Shown in pieces: positions 54,370-62,928 of a stretch of DNA of 64,000 bases. The position numbers and the translations under genes were made by a program. The stretch comes from Pseudomonas putida. GTDB lineage: Bacteria; Pseudomonadota; Gammaproteobacteria; Pseudomonadales; Pseudomonadaceae. A model generated the notes under the pieces. It had not been told where the DNA came from. It saw nothing but the letters and a program-made list of their open reading frames with translations, and ran no database searches. Where the stretch lies: contig NZ_JAETZZ010000005.1 in the NCBI RefSeq assembly GCF_022627325.1, positions 124,001 through 188,000 of the forward strand. The letters are read 5' to 3'. Position 1 is the first letter of the stretch. Each line of letters opens with the position of its first letter.

Positions 54370-57165
54370 ATGACAACCCAGTACATCAATGCCAAGGGCA
54401 CGCAATTCGTGCGCGACAGCCTTGCCGGCTTTCCACGCCCGGACCGCGCGGCAGCCGACGCCATACGCCAGTGGGCCCACCAGCGCGCCATGGACCTGGA
54501 CCCGGACCGCGTCGACGCAGTGACCCTCCACTATCAGTTCAACCCCAAGCTCGGCTGGATTGCGATCGTCGCGCAAAAGATGACCCTGACCCAGGCCGTT
54601 CTCTCGAACTGGCAGGGCGAGTCGGCCAACAACTGGCTGGGGGCGGCGCTCCATGCTCCATGGGCTGGCGAACTGCCCGAAGGGCCACTGACCATCGTCC
54701 AGACGCTGCGCGAGCGCGGCCTGTTCGACTACCATGCCCCCTACAGCATCTACAACGGGCTGTTCAGGCACAGCGACCAGCCGCTATACAACGCAGATAC
54801 GCATGTAGCGCTGGCGGCCGAGCAATTCCAGTCGTTCGTCTGGGGCCTGGACTTGCAGGTGCAGTACAAGTCGATGCTCGACCGCTACTGGGATGCCAAC
54901 CTGGACCGCTACCGTGTCAGCGCCAAGATCAACTTCATCGCCGCATGCAACAAGCAAGTCACCGAGGGCAGCCTGAGTGATGCCGGCAGACAGCTGGCCT
55001 GGCAGGCGTGCGGCGTGCAGGCTTCAGCGCCGACGGCGCCCAGTGACGGCAAAACCAGCAGCAAACCGAGGCTGCGCGCCCGGTGGCTGAACGTCTATGG
55101 CTACCGCGCCACTGACCTGCTGTGCCTGTACGACGCCGTCAGCGGCCTGGTCTTGCTCTACATTCCGGGTAATGCCTCGCCCCTGCACGAATTCAGCGAC
55201 AAACAAGCCATGCTGGACTGGTTTGCCCACCAGTGCCGCGACCCTCGCACGCGCGATGCCTTGCAGGACCACTTCGCCCTGGCCGATCGCGAAGACGGTT
55301 TGAGTTACAGCGGCCTTCACACCGCCCTATGCGGCCTGGGCAGCTACCCAGCCCCCTATCACCTCGACAGCAACCGCCCCGGTTTCACGGTGCAAGGCAT
55401 CTGGCCCCCCCAGGACTACATCAACTACAAGGCCAAGGAATACAGCCCCCTGATCGAAGGCGACCTGTTCCTTTCCCTTGCCAGGCGCCAGAAGCAGCGC
55501 AGTTACCAAGACGCACACTTCATCATCACCAGCGACAGCGAAGTGACCAAGGCCAAATGGCGCGGCTACTTGAATTCGGCAATCAACCTGCTGGCCCCCT
55601 TGGCCCTGGTGGTGCCCGAACTTGCGCCGCTGTTCGCCCTCGGCGGCATCGCCCAGTTTGGCCTGGGGTTGGACCAGGCCATCCACGCCAAGACCGCCCA
55701 GCAAAGCGCCGAAGGCGTCAGCATGTCGGTGTTCGGGGTGCTCAATGCAGCACCGCTGGTGACTGTCGGGCTGTCCAGGGCACCGGTGCTGCTGCGCTTG
55801 AAGCGTGACGGCTTTGTGGTGCCCAGCAGGGTCAACGAACAGATCGGCTACCCCTTGAGCCCCCTCGACCCACCGCATCTGGCGCTGGCCGATGTGGCGG
55901 ATTTTCTCCAGACCACAGACCCCATTGCACCGCTGCCCGGTGGCGACGACGCTGTAGCCGGTGCCGTGGTGAGGATCCCGCGCTACGACGGTTCGGCCGA
56001 CCTGCTTACGGCGATGATCGGCGGTTATCATGAGCATATGTTCTACGACATGCAGGCCGATGCCTTTGGCCTGGAGAGCGGCCTCAATGAGGTTGAGCCC
56101 ACCTACTACATCGCAGCGCCAGGCTCGCTCAATCTGGTCGAGGTGGATGCCCGAACGCGGCAGGTTACCGATCAGATGCGCATGGCGACCCTGCGTGCAT
56201 TGGGCGTCGATCTGCACCTGCCCGTCGCCCTGCCGGCCTTGCGCACCGAAGCACTGCGGCCCATCCCTAAACAGGTGATGAACCTTTGGGTGGGCGACAA
56301 GGTGATCGAGCAAAGCCTGATCGACACTATCGCCCGCAACGCCCGCACGCTGCAGAACACCCAGTATGTTCATCGCCTGTATCTTTCCAGGGCCGAGCCG
56401 GCTGCCTTCCAGGCCAACCTGCGGCTGTTGACGGCGCATGCGCCCGGGGTGGAGGTAATGCCGCTTGAGGACCAGCCGTTCTATAAACGCTTCAGCGAGA
56501 GTGCCAACTTCGCCCAATACCAGGCGGCGATTCAAGGCAATGGTGGGGTGGCGAGCAACTTTTCGTCGGCGTCGGACGTTTTGCGCTATGCCCTGCTGGA
56601 TCAGGAAGGTGGCCTGTACATGGACGTCGACGACACCCTGCTGGCGCCTGGCGAATACCCGGTGTCAATCGACGGCGCTCCCAGGGGCACGCCGGGAGAG
56701 CACTTGGATGACGTGGTACTCGCCACCACTGAAAATGGGCTGCTGCTGCACCCGGCGGTATCCAATGAAAGATTGGGCATGAACTGCCTGTACAACGGCA
56801 GCCTGGTAGGCAGCCATGCAGATAACCCGACGCTCAGGGCAATCCTGGAGGAAATGCAGGCGCGCTTCGAGCAAGCGCCGGGCTTCTATAACAGCAGGCC
56901 CTCCCTGCACACCGACCCGCAAGCTTTCTATGGTTATGCTCAGACGCTGAGCCGCCTCACCGGGCCGAGGTTGCTCACCGACGTGGTCGACCGGCTGTTG
57001 CCTGAGCTGGGCGTGATGCGTCAGATCATCAACCTGTATGCGTTCCCCCGCACCAACTCCTGGCAGTTCGTCAGCCTCGTGGAGTTTGAGGCAGCGCAGC
57101 GGCAGCTGCTTCCACTCAACCGCATCGCCAGGATCGGCGGATACAATTCTTGGGCCAGGCCCTGA
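54370..57165 (+). CDS. TcdA/TcdB-type glycosyltransferase toxin-like protein (copy 2)
   Basis: 931 residues, same domain order as the preceding gene: shared LSNWQGESANNWLG, VYGYRATDLLCLY, a hydrophobic stretch near residue 400-440, and a glycosyltransferase domain from about 630 (KQVMNLWVGDKVIEQ) with LYMDVDD at Asp752-Asp754-Asp755 after YALLDQEGG. The copies end in almost the same way (LDRVARIGREHSWAYT versus LNRIARIGGYNSWARP). The ATG follows AAAGGTAACCGCC, 140 bases after copy 1. Tandem duplication with divergence; both look intact. Confidence 0.82.
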   Translation: MTTQYINAKGTQFVRDSLAGFPRPDRAAADAIRQWAHQRAMDLDPDRVDAVTLHYQFNPKLGWIAIVAQKMTLTQAVLSNWQGESANNWLGAALHAPWAGELPEGPLTIVQTLRERGLFDYHAPYSIYNGLFRHSDQPLYNADTHVALAAEQFQSFVWGLDLQVQYKSMLDRYWDANLDRYRVSAKINFIAACNKQVTEGSLSDAGRQLAWQACGVQASAPTAPSDGKTSSKPRLRARWLNVYGYRATDLLCLYDAVSGLVLLYIPGNASPLHEFSDKQAMLDWFAHQCRDPRTRDALQDHFALADREDGLSYSGLHTALCGLGSYPAPYHLDSNRPGFTVQGIWPPQDYINYKAKEYSPLIEGDLFLSLARRQKQRSYQDAHFIITSDSEVTKAKWRGYLNSAINLLAPLALVVPELAPLFALGGIAQFGLGLDQAIHAKTAQQSAEGVSMSVFGVLNAAPLVTVGLSRAPVLLRLKRDGFVVPSRVNEQIGYPLSPLDPPHLALADVADFLQTTDPIAPLPGGDDAVAGAVVRIPRYDGSADLLTAMIGGYHEHMFYDMQADAFGLESGLNEVEPTYYIAAPGSLNLVEVDARTRQVTDQMRMATLRALGVDLHLPVALPALRTEALRPIPKQVMNLWVGDKVIEQSLIDTIARNARTLQNTQYVHRLYLSRAEPAAFQANLRLLTAHAPGVEVMPLEDQPFYKRFSESANFAQYQAAIQGNGGVASNFSSASDVLRYALLDQEGGLYMDVDDTLLAPGEYPVSIDGAPRGTPGEHLDDVVLATTENGLLLHPAVSNERLGMNCLYNGSLVGSHADNPTLRAILEEMQARFEQAPGFYNSRPSLHTDPQAFYGYAQTLSRLTGPRLLTDVVDRLLPELGVMRQIINLYAFPRTNSWQFVSLVEFEAAQRQLLPLNRIARIGGYNSWARP

Positions 57166-57224
57166 GCGGCAGGCTCAGCAAGCACCTGCTGAATCAGGTC
57201 CGATGCCAGCCAGGCAAGCGATTT

Positions 57225-57430
57225 GGGGCCGCTGTGCGGCCCATCGCCGGCAAGCCGGCTCCCACCGGGTGGTGACAGTCCTTGAGGTCTGTGCTGCATC
57301 TAACACAGGGTTGGGCTGTGACAGTCCTTGAGGCCTGCGCCGTATCTCCCAAAGGGTGGAATGCCGCAGTCCTTCAGGCCTGCGCCGTACCTGTGAGCTG
57401 GCTTGCCGGCGATGGGCTGCGCAGCAGCCC
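57225..57430. repeat. REP pair flanking the tandem-repeat block after the toxin genes
   Basis: GGGGCCGCTGTGCGGCCC with CATCGCCGGCAAGCCGGCTC at 57225-57265, and GAGCTGGCTTGCCGGCGATG with GGGCTGCGCAGCAGCCC at 57395-57430. They border the three-copy repeat and occupy most of the 311-base gap before the DUF2802 gene, in which I see no ORF. Confidence 0.75.
57276..57391. repeat. Three-copy direct repeat, about 45-base period
   Basis: CAGTCCTTGAGGTCTGTGCT (57276), CAGTCCTTGAGGCCTGCGCC (57322) and CAGTCCTTCAGGCCTGCGCC (57367) start repeats of about 25 bases with periods of 46 and 45. A related reverse copy lies between REP elements near 25210. Confidence 0.75.
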
Positions 57431-57476
57431 TGATTACGCCAACCGACTGGCACTCACCTCAGGTCGCCTTTTCACG

Positions 57477-57872
57477 CTACTCGCCACGATGCAACTTGCT
57501 CATCAGCTCGGCCTCGGCCTGGGTCAAACCGCAGCTTTCGGTCAACTCCGACACACTTGCCCCCATCCCTACCAGTTTCGCCGCCTGGCTGAAGGTTACA
57601 TCGCTCGGGTCACGTTGCTCCAGACGCTCCAGCCGGTCTGGCAAGGTCGCCACTACCGCGCGCAGCTCATGGATGGCTTCACCCATGCGCACGGTACCGT
57701 TCTGGTAATCATCCAGGCGCTTGGCCAGGTCCTTGATGCGCTGGTCACGCACGGCATCGCCCTGGGCCTGCTGGGCGGCGAGCTCGCGCTGACGCTTGCT
57801 GTAGTTGAGGAAAAACCACAGGCTCAGCGCCCACAACAGCGCCAGGAAGATGACAGCAACCTCGAAAATCAA
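57477..57872 (-). CDS. DUF2802 membrane protein of the chemotaxis operon
   Basis: 131 residues with an N-terminal membrane helix (IFEVAVIFLALLWALSLWFF), a coiled-coil-prone middle (QRELAAQQAQGDAVRDQRIK), and the DUF2802 C-terminal module AAKLVGMGASVSELTESCGL with a Cys-His-like end (SKLHRGE). Function unknown. The only available start is TTG 57872, one base after the cheW stop, with GGAG inside the cheW 3' end as a possible ribosome site. Last gene of the che/mot operon. Confidence 0.8.
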   Translation of the reverse strand: MIFEVAVIFLALLWALSLWFFLNYSKRQRELAAQQAQGDAVRDQRIKDLAKRLDDYQNGTVRMGEAIHELRAVVATLPDRLERLEQRDPSDVTFSQAAKLVGMGASVSELTESCGLTQAEAELMSKLHRGE

Positions 57873-57873
57873 C

Positions 57874-58353
57874 TCAGATGTTCTCCAGCTCGGACCACTC
57901 TTCCTCGGTCATCATCTTGTCCAGCTCGACCAGGATCAGCAGTTCGCCATTCTTGTTGCACACGCCCTGGATGAACTTGGCCGACTCTTCGTTCCCCACG
58001 TTCGGCGCGGTCTCGATCTCCGACTGACGCAGGTAGACCACCTCGGCCACGCTATCGACCAGGATGCCGACCACTTGCTTGTCAGCTTCGATGATGACGA
58101 CGCGGGTGTTGTCGGTCACCTCGGTAGGCATCAGGCCAAAGCGCTGGCGGGTGTCGATCACCGTCACGACATTGCCGCGCAGGTTGATGATCCCCAGCAC
58201 ATAGCTCGGCGCGCCCGGAACCGGGGCGATCTCGGTGTAGCGCAGGACTTCCTGCACCTGCATGACATTGATGCCGTAGGACTCGTTGTCCAGACGGAAG
58301 GTTACCCATTGCAGAATCGGATCTTCCGAACCTTGTGCAGACGACTTTTTCAT
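57874..58353 (-). CDS. cheW: Chemotaxis coupling protein CheW
   Basis: 159 residues, single CheW domain (ILQWVTFRLDNESYGINVMQ, VPGAPSYVLGIINLRGNVV, RFGLMPTEVTDNTRVVII in parts). Bridges methyl-accepting receptors and CheA at the pole. ATG 58353 follows AGGGGA. Paired with the ParP-like gene upstream in the operon. Confidence 0.94.
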   Translation of the reverse strand: MKKSSAQGSEDPILQWVTFRLDNESYGINVMQVQEVLRYTEIAPVPGAPSYVLGIINLRGNVVTVIDTRQRFGLMPTEVTDNTRVVIIEADKQVVGILVDSVAEVVYLRQSEIETAPNVGNEESAKFIQGVCNKNGELLILVELDKMMTEEEWSELENI

Positions 58354-58395
58354 TCCCCTAGCCCTCAAAATCCGCCAATGGCGGTGTGTTCGCAG

Positions 58396-59271
58396 TTATT
58401 TGTGTTTGGGATGCAGCTGCTTGACCGCGCCACTGGCGATCAGCTCGGCCAGTTCGGCCACGTCCAGCAGCGCACACATGTGTTCGATCACCGTGCCGGC
58501 CAACCACGGTCGCTGACCACGCTGGCTGCGCCATTTGATCTCCGACGGGTCCAGGCGCAGGGAACGGCTGACCTGATGCACCGCCAGCCCCCATTCGTAG
58601 CCCTGAACGGAAATGACATAGTGCAAGCCCTGACGGAAATCGTCCCGGTAACGATCTGGCATGACCCAGCGCGCCGTGTCCAGCACCTTCAGGTTGCCCG
58701 CCTGGCAAGTGAGGATGCCAAGGAACCAGTCCGGCTGGCCGAACAGCGGCGTCAGTTCCTGGCCCTCCAGGCTGTAGATCGAGCCCAGGCACACCAGCGG
58801 CACTGCCAGCGTCAGCCCGGCGACGTCGAACAGCAGGCACTCGAAGGGCTCGGCTGCCCAGGCCGGGCGACCATCGACCGTGGCCGGTGGCACAGGCGCG
58901 CTGGGCGCGGGCAGGTTGACTTCAACCAACGGCGCGACGGGCTCGGGCGCCTGAACCTGGGTCAGTACTGGAATGGCGGCTTCGGCCACCACCTTGGCCT
59001 CGACCACCGCCACCACCGGCGCTTCGACCGGCAAGACAGTCGCAAGTACCCCGGCCTGCGGTTCGGCGAAAGGCCTTGCCGGGATGCTCACTGCAGGCTT
59101 CTGGGCCTGTGGCTGCGCGTCTCGGGCCTGTTCTTCGCGCACCGCGGCGGCAAAGTCGTCACTCGCAGCCGGCAGCTCGAGAATGGCTTCAGCCTCGGTG
59201 GCCTCCTGCAGCAGGCCGTCCAGGTAAGATTGCAAGGCCAGTTGCGGCCGCGTACCGGTCTTCACCGTCAT
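58396..59271 (-). CDS. parP: CheW-domain protein, ParP-like
   Basis: 291 residues. A short N-terminal conserved block (LALQSYLDGLLQEA) leads to an Ala/Pro/Val-rich linker (about 60-130), then a CheW-like C-terminal domain (from PFECLLFDVAGLTLAVPLVC). In polar-flagellate gamma-proteobacteria, the CheW-like protein beside ParC/ParA is ParP, which ties chemotaxis arrays to the pole. The start ATG overlaps the ParA-family gene by four bases. Confidence 0.85.
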   Translation of the reverse strand: MTVKTGTRPQLALQSYLDGLLQEATEAEAILELPAASDDFAAAVREEQARDAQPQAQKPAVSIPARPFAEPQAGVLATVLPVEAPVVAVVEAKVVAEAAIPVLTQVQAPEPVAPLVEVNLPAPSAPVPPATVDGRPAWAAEPFECLLFDVAGLTLAVPLVCLGSIYSLEGQELTPLFGQPDWFLGILTCQAGNLKVLDTARWVMPDRYRDDFRQGLHYVISVQGYEWGLAVHQVSRSLRLDPSEIKWRSQRGQRPWLAGTVIEHMCALLDVAELAELIASGAVKQLHPKHK

Positions 59272-60059
59272 GACGCCACCTGTACTGCAGCCTTGTAGGT
59301 GAGCAGGTGCTTGAGCAGCGCCCGGTAAGCGATCACGCCGCGGCTCTTGCCATCGAACTGTGACGGCGTGACGCCGTTGCGGCTGGCATCGCGCAGGCGC
59401 GTATCGACCGGAATGTAGCCCTGCCACACCTGATGTTCGTAGGTATCACGCAATACTTTCAGGGTACCCAGCGAGGCCTGGGTCCGGCGGTCGAACAGGG
59501 TCGGCACGATCTGGTAAGGCAAGGCCTGCTTGCGCGAACGGTTGATCATGGCCAGCGTACCGATCATGCGCTCCAGGCCCTTGACCGCGAGAAACTCGGT
59601 TTGCACCGGGATCACCAGCTGCTGGCTGGCGGCCAGTGCGTTGACCATCAGCACCCCGAGCAGCGGGGGGCTGTCGATCAGGGCGAAGTCGAAATCCTGC
59701 CACAGTTGCGCCAGACTCTTGGCGATCACCAGCCCCAGACCACTCTGCCCCGGAGACTGCCGCTCCAGCACCGCCAATGCGGTACTCGAAGGCAGCAGCG
59801 AGATACGCTGGTCGCTGGTCGGCAGCAGCAGCTGCCCGGGCAAGCCATCCGGCACCTGGCCCTTGTGCAGGAACAGGTCGTAACAGCTGTGCTCCAGCGC
59901 ATCGGGGTTGTGCCCGAAATAGCTGGTCATCGAACCATGCGGGTCAAGGTCGACGACGACCACGCGCTTGCCCGCCTCGGCCAGCAAACCGGCCAGGGCG
60001 ATAGTGGTGGTGGTCTTGCCGACCCCGCCTTTCTGATTGGCTACTGCCCAGACTCTCAT
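59268..60059 (-). CDS. parC: ParA-family ATPase of the chemotaxis operon (ParC-like)
   Basis: 263 residues. Walker A NQKGGVGKTTTTIAL at residues 8-22, switch DLDPHGSMT, and the DSPPLLG motif. A deviant-Walker ParA ATPase that, with ParP, localises chemoreceptor arrays to the cell pole. It lies between motD and parP, as in other Pseudomonas. Confidence 0.9.
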   Translation of the reverse strand: MRVWAVANQKGGVGKTTTTIALAGLLAEAGKRVVVVDLDPHGSMTSYFGHNPDALEHSCYDLFLHKGQVPDGLPGQLLLPTSDQRISLLPSSTALAVLERQSPGQSGLGLVIAKSLAQLWQDFDFALIDSPPLLGVLMVNALAASQQLVIPVQTEFLAVKGLERMIGTLAMINRSRKQALPYQIVPTLFDRRTQASLGTLKVLRDTYEHQVWQGYIPVDTRLRDASRNGVTPSQFDGKSRGVIAYRALLKHLLTYKAAVQVAS

Positions 60060-60150
60060 AGGACAACTCTTGATTCATGGAGGCCGCTGAACCCTGTGCG
60101 ATCCGGCTTTGCAGCCGCCACAGGGGTCGCGGTGACAGAGAATTGACGAG

Positions 60151-61008
60151 TCACTGCCCCGCCGTCGCTGCTGGGGTTGCCGGTGCACTTTGTGTGCCAG
60201 CGCGGCGCAGGGCGGCGTCCGGGGTGGTGTTGGCACTGCCGGAGCCCGTCAGGCTGCGGCGTACTTCAAGGTTGCGCGAGATCACCAGCACCACACGGCG
60301 GTTTCGCGCCCGGCCCTCTGCAGTGTCATTGCTGGCCACAGGCTGATATTCGCCATAGCCCACCGAGGCCATGCGCGCCGGGTTGACGCCTTCCATCGCC
60401 AGCAGGCGGACAATGCTCGCCGCCCGCGCCGAAGACAGCTCCCAGTTGGTCGGGTATTGCGCGGTACGGATCGGCAGGTTGTCGGTAAAGCCCTCGACGT
60501 GCACCGGGTTGGCGAACGGTTTGAGGATGTGCGCCACCTTCTCGATGATGTCGAACGCCTGGTCGCTGGGCATGGCATCGCCACTGCCGAACAGCAGCGA
60601 GGAATTCAGCTCGATCTCCACCCACAGCTCGTTGGCGCGGATGGTCATCTGGTCGGAGCTGATCAGGTCACCGAAGGCATCGCGCACGTCTTCACTGATG
60701 GCTTTGAGCGGGTCGACGCTGGTCTGCGCAAGGCCAGCGTCGGTCTGCTCGCTGTCCTTGATCAACGGCTCGGCCGGCCTGACGCTGAGCGGTTGCTCAT
60801 CGCCGATCGGGATTGGCTTCATGCTCCGCTCAGGGTCGTTGAACACCCCGAGCAACGCTTGCGAAATGACCTTGTACTTACCCTCGTTGATCGAGGAAAT
60901 CGAGTACATGACCACGAAAAAGGCGAACAGCAAGGTAATGAAGTCGGCGTACGACACCAGCCATCGCTCGTGGTTTTCATGTTCTTCAGTATGGCGACGG
61001 CGACGCAT
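60151..61008 (-). CDS. motD: Flagellar stator protein MotD
   Basis: 285 residues. N-terminal helix with the proton-path Asp22 (VSYADFITLLFAFFVVMYSI, cut), then a linker and a C-terminal OmpA/MotB peptidoglycan-binding domain (HVEGFTDNLPIRTAQYPTNW, in parts). Forms the MotCD stator with the adjacent MotC. Co-directional with motC, three bases away. Confidence 0.94.
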   Translation of the reverse strand: MRRRRHTEEHENHERWLVSYADFITLLFAFFVVMYSISSINEGKYKVISQALLGVFNDPERSMKPIPIGDEQPLSVRPAEPLIKDSEQTDAGLAQTSVDPLKAISEDVRDAFGDLISSDQMTIRANELWVEIELNSSLLFGSGDAMPSDQAFDIIEKVAHILKPFANPVHVEGFTDNLPIRTAQYPTNWELSSARAASIVRLLAMEGVNPARMASVGYGEYQPVASNDTAEGRARNRRVVLVISRNLEVRRSLTGSGSANTTPDAALRRAGTQSAPATPAATAGQ

Positions 61009-61011
61009 AGG

Positions 61012-61752
61012 TTACTCCATGAAGCCTTGCAGCTTCAGTTCGATCGAACGCGGGTTTTCACCCTCGGCAATCGACAACAGGCCTTCTAGCAGCATTTCGC
61101 GGTAGCGTGACTGGCGCATGACGATGGCCTTGAGCTTGCTCGCGACCGGCAACAGAATCAGGTTGGCACTGGCCACGCCATAAATGGTGGCAACGAACGC
61201 AACGGCGATGCCGTTGCCCAGCTGAGACGGGTCGGCCAGGTTGCCCATCACGTGGATCAGGCCCATCACCGCACCGATGATGCCGATGGTCGGCGCGTAG
61301 CCGCCCATGCTTTCAAACACCTTGGCAGCCTGGATGTCACGGCCTTCCTGGGTCAGGAAATCGACTTCGAGGATACTGCGAATGGCCTCGGGCTCGGCGC
61401 CGTCGACCAGCAACTGCAAGCCTTTGCGGGCATACGGGTCGGGCTCGCCATCGGCCACACCTTCCAGGCCAAGCAGGCCTTCCTTGCGTGCGGTCAGGCT
61501 CCAGTTCACCACCTTGTCGATGCCGCCAGCCAGATCGACCCGCGGCGGGAAGATGATCCAGCGCAAGATCTGCAAGGCACGCTTGAACGATGACAACGGT
61601 GACTGCAAAAGCGCCGCCGCCAGGGTACCGCCCAGTACGATAAGGGCTGCCGGGCCATTGAGCAGCGCACCGACATGGCCACCTTCGAGGAAGTTGCCAC
61701 CGACGATGGCAACGAAGGCCAGGATCAGTCCGATCAGGCTAAGGACATCCAT
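61012..61752 (-). CDS. motC: Flagellar stator protein MotC
   Basis: 246 residues, MotA/TolQ/ExbB family. Four helices: DVLSLIGLILAFVAIVGGNF, the second near 35-50, then APTIGIIGAVMGLIHVMGN and AVAFVATIYGVASANLILLP. A large cytoplasmic loop carries the charged rotor-contact residues. ATG 61752 shares its A with the cheB stop TAA. Confidence 0.94.
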   Translation of the reverse strand: MDVLSLIGLILAFVAIVGGNFLEGGHVGALLNGPAALIVLGGTLAAALLQSPLSSFKRALQILRWIIFPPRVDLAGGIDKVVNWSLTARKEGLLGLEGVADGEPDPYARKGLQLLVDGAEPEAIRSILEVDFLTQEGRDIQAAKVFESMGGYAPTIGIIGAVMGLIHVMGNLADPSQLGNGIAVAFVATIYGVASANLILLPVASKLKAIVMRQSRYREMLLEGLLSIAEGENPRSIELKLQGFME

Positions 61753-62882
61753 TACACACACGCCTCGACCAGGTGCTTGCCGATCTCATCCAGGCTGTAC
61801 ACCGCATCGGCCAGGTTGGCTTTGACGATGGCCATGGGCATGCCATAGATCACGCAACTGGCTTCATCCTGGGCCCACACGGTGCTGCCGCCCTGCTTGA
61901 GCAGGCGCGCGCCTTCACGGCCATCGGCACCCATGCCGGTCAGCACCACCGACAGCACCTTGTCACCGTACGACTTGGCTGCCGAACCGAAGGTGATGTC
62001 CACGCAGGGCTTGTAGTTCAAGCGCTCGTCACCGGGCAGGATCTTCACCGTGCCCCGGCCATCGATCATCATCTGCTTGCCACCGGGGGCAAGCAGGGCC
62101 AGGCCTGGGCGCAGCACGTCGCCGTCCTCGGCTTCCTTGACGCTGATCTTGCACAGCTTGTCCAGGCGCTCGGCAAACGCCTTGGTGAACGCCGCCGGCA
62201 TGTGCTGGATGAGCACGATCGGAGCCGGGAACCCGGCAGGCAGTTGCGTCAGTACCCGCTGCAGCGCGACCGGGCCACCGGTCGATGTGCCGATAGCCAC
62301 CAGTTTGTAGGCCTTGCGCTTGGGCGCGGGCGAATGGCTTGACGCCGGTGCAGCCGCCGCTCGGGCAGGCGCCACGCTGCGTGTTGGCGCGGTGCTGGCC
62401 AGGCTGCTGGCGGGGGCGTGCGCCACGCTGGCAGGTGCCGGCGCAGGCGCCGCGGCGGTGCTTGGGTAACCACCGAAACGACGGTTGCTGCGCGAAAGGG
62501 TGTGCACCTTCTCGCACAGCATCTGCTTGACCTTCTCCGGGTTGCGCGAGATGTCCTCGAAGTTCTTCGGCAGGTAATCCACCGCACCGGCATCCAGCGC
62601 GTCGAGGGTCACACGGGCGCCTTCGTGGGTCAGCGAGGAGAACATCAACACCGGTGTCGGGCAGCGCTGCATGATGTGCCGCACGGCGGTGATGCCATCC
62701 ATCATGGGCATTTCGTAGTCCATGGTGATGACATCGGGCTTGAGCGCCAGCGCCTGGTCGATCGCTTCCCTACCGTTGGTCGCGGTACCGACGACCTGGA
62801 TCGTCGGGTCCGCCGAGAGGATTTCCGAGACGCGGCGGCGGAAGAAACCCGAATCATCCACCACCAGGACCTTGACTGCCAT
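61752..62882 (-). CDS. cheB: Protein-glutamate methylesterase CheB
   Basis: 376 residues. Receiver domain with Asp9-Asp10 and phosphorylation site Asp55 ([13 protein letters not shown]), an Ala/Pro-rich linker (about 135-190) and a methylesterase domain: [11 protein letters not shown] with the nucleophilic Ser, [11 protein letters not shown] with the His, and [14 protein letters not shown] with the Asp region. Resets receptor methylation. GGAG lies seven bases before ATG 62882. Confidence 0.95.
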   Translation of the reverse strand: MAVKVLVVDDSGFFRRRVSEILSADPTIQVVGTATNGREAIDQALALKPDVITMDYEMPMMDGITAVRHIMQRCPTPVLMFSSLTHEGARVTLDALDAGAVDYLPKNFEDISRNPEKVKQMLCEKVHTLSRSNRRFGGYPSTAAAPAPAPASVAHAPASSLASTAPTRSVAPARAAAAPASSHSPAPKRKAYKLVAIGTSTGGPVALQRVLTQLPAGFPAPIVLIQHMPAAFTKAFAERLDKLCKISVKEAEDGDVLRPGLALLAPGGKQMMIDGRGTVKILPGDERLNYKPCVDITFGSAAKSYGDKVLSVVLTGMGADGREGARLLKQGGSTVWAQDEASCVIYGMPMAIVKANLADAVYSLDEIGKHLVEACV

Positions 62883-62928
62883 AAACACTCCATTAGGTGG
62901 CGCAGCCCCGCAGGGCGCGCCACCGAAA

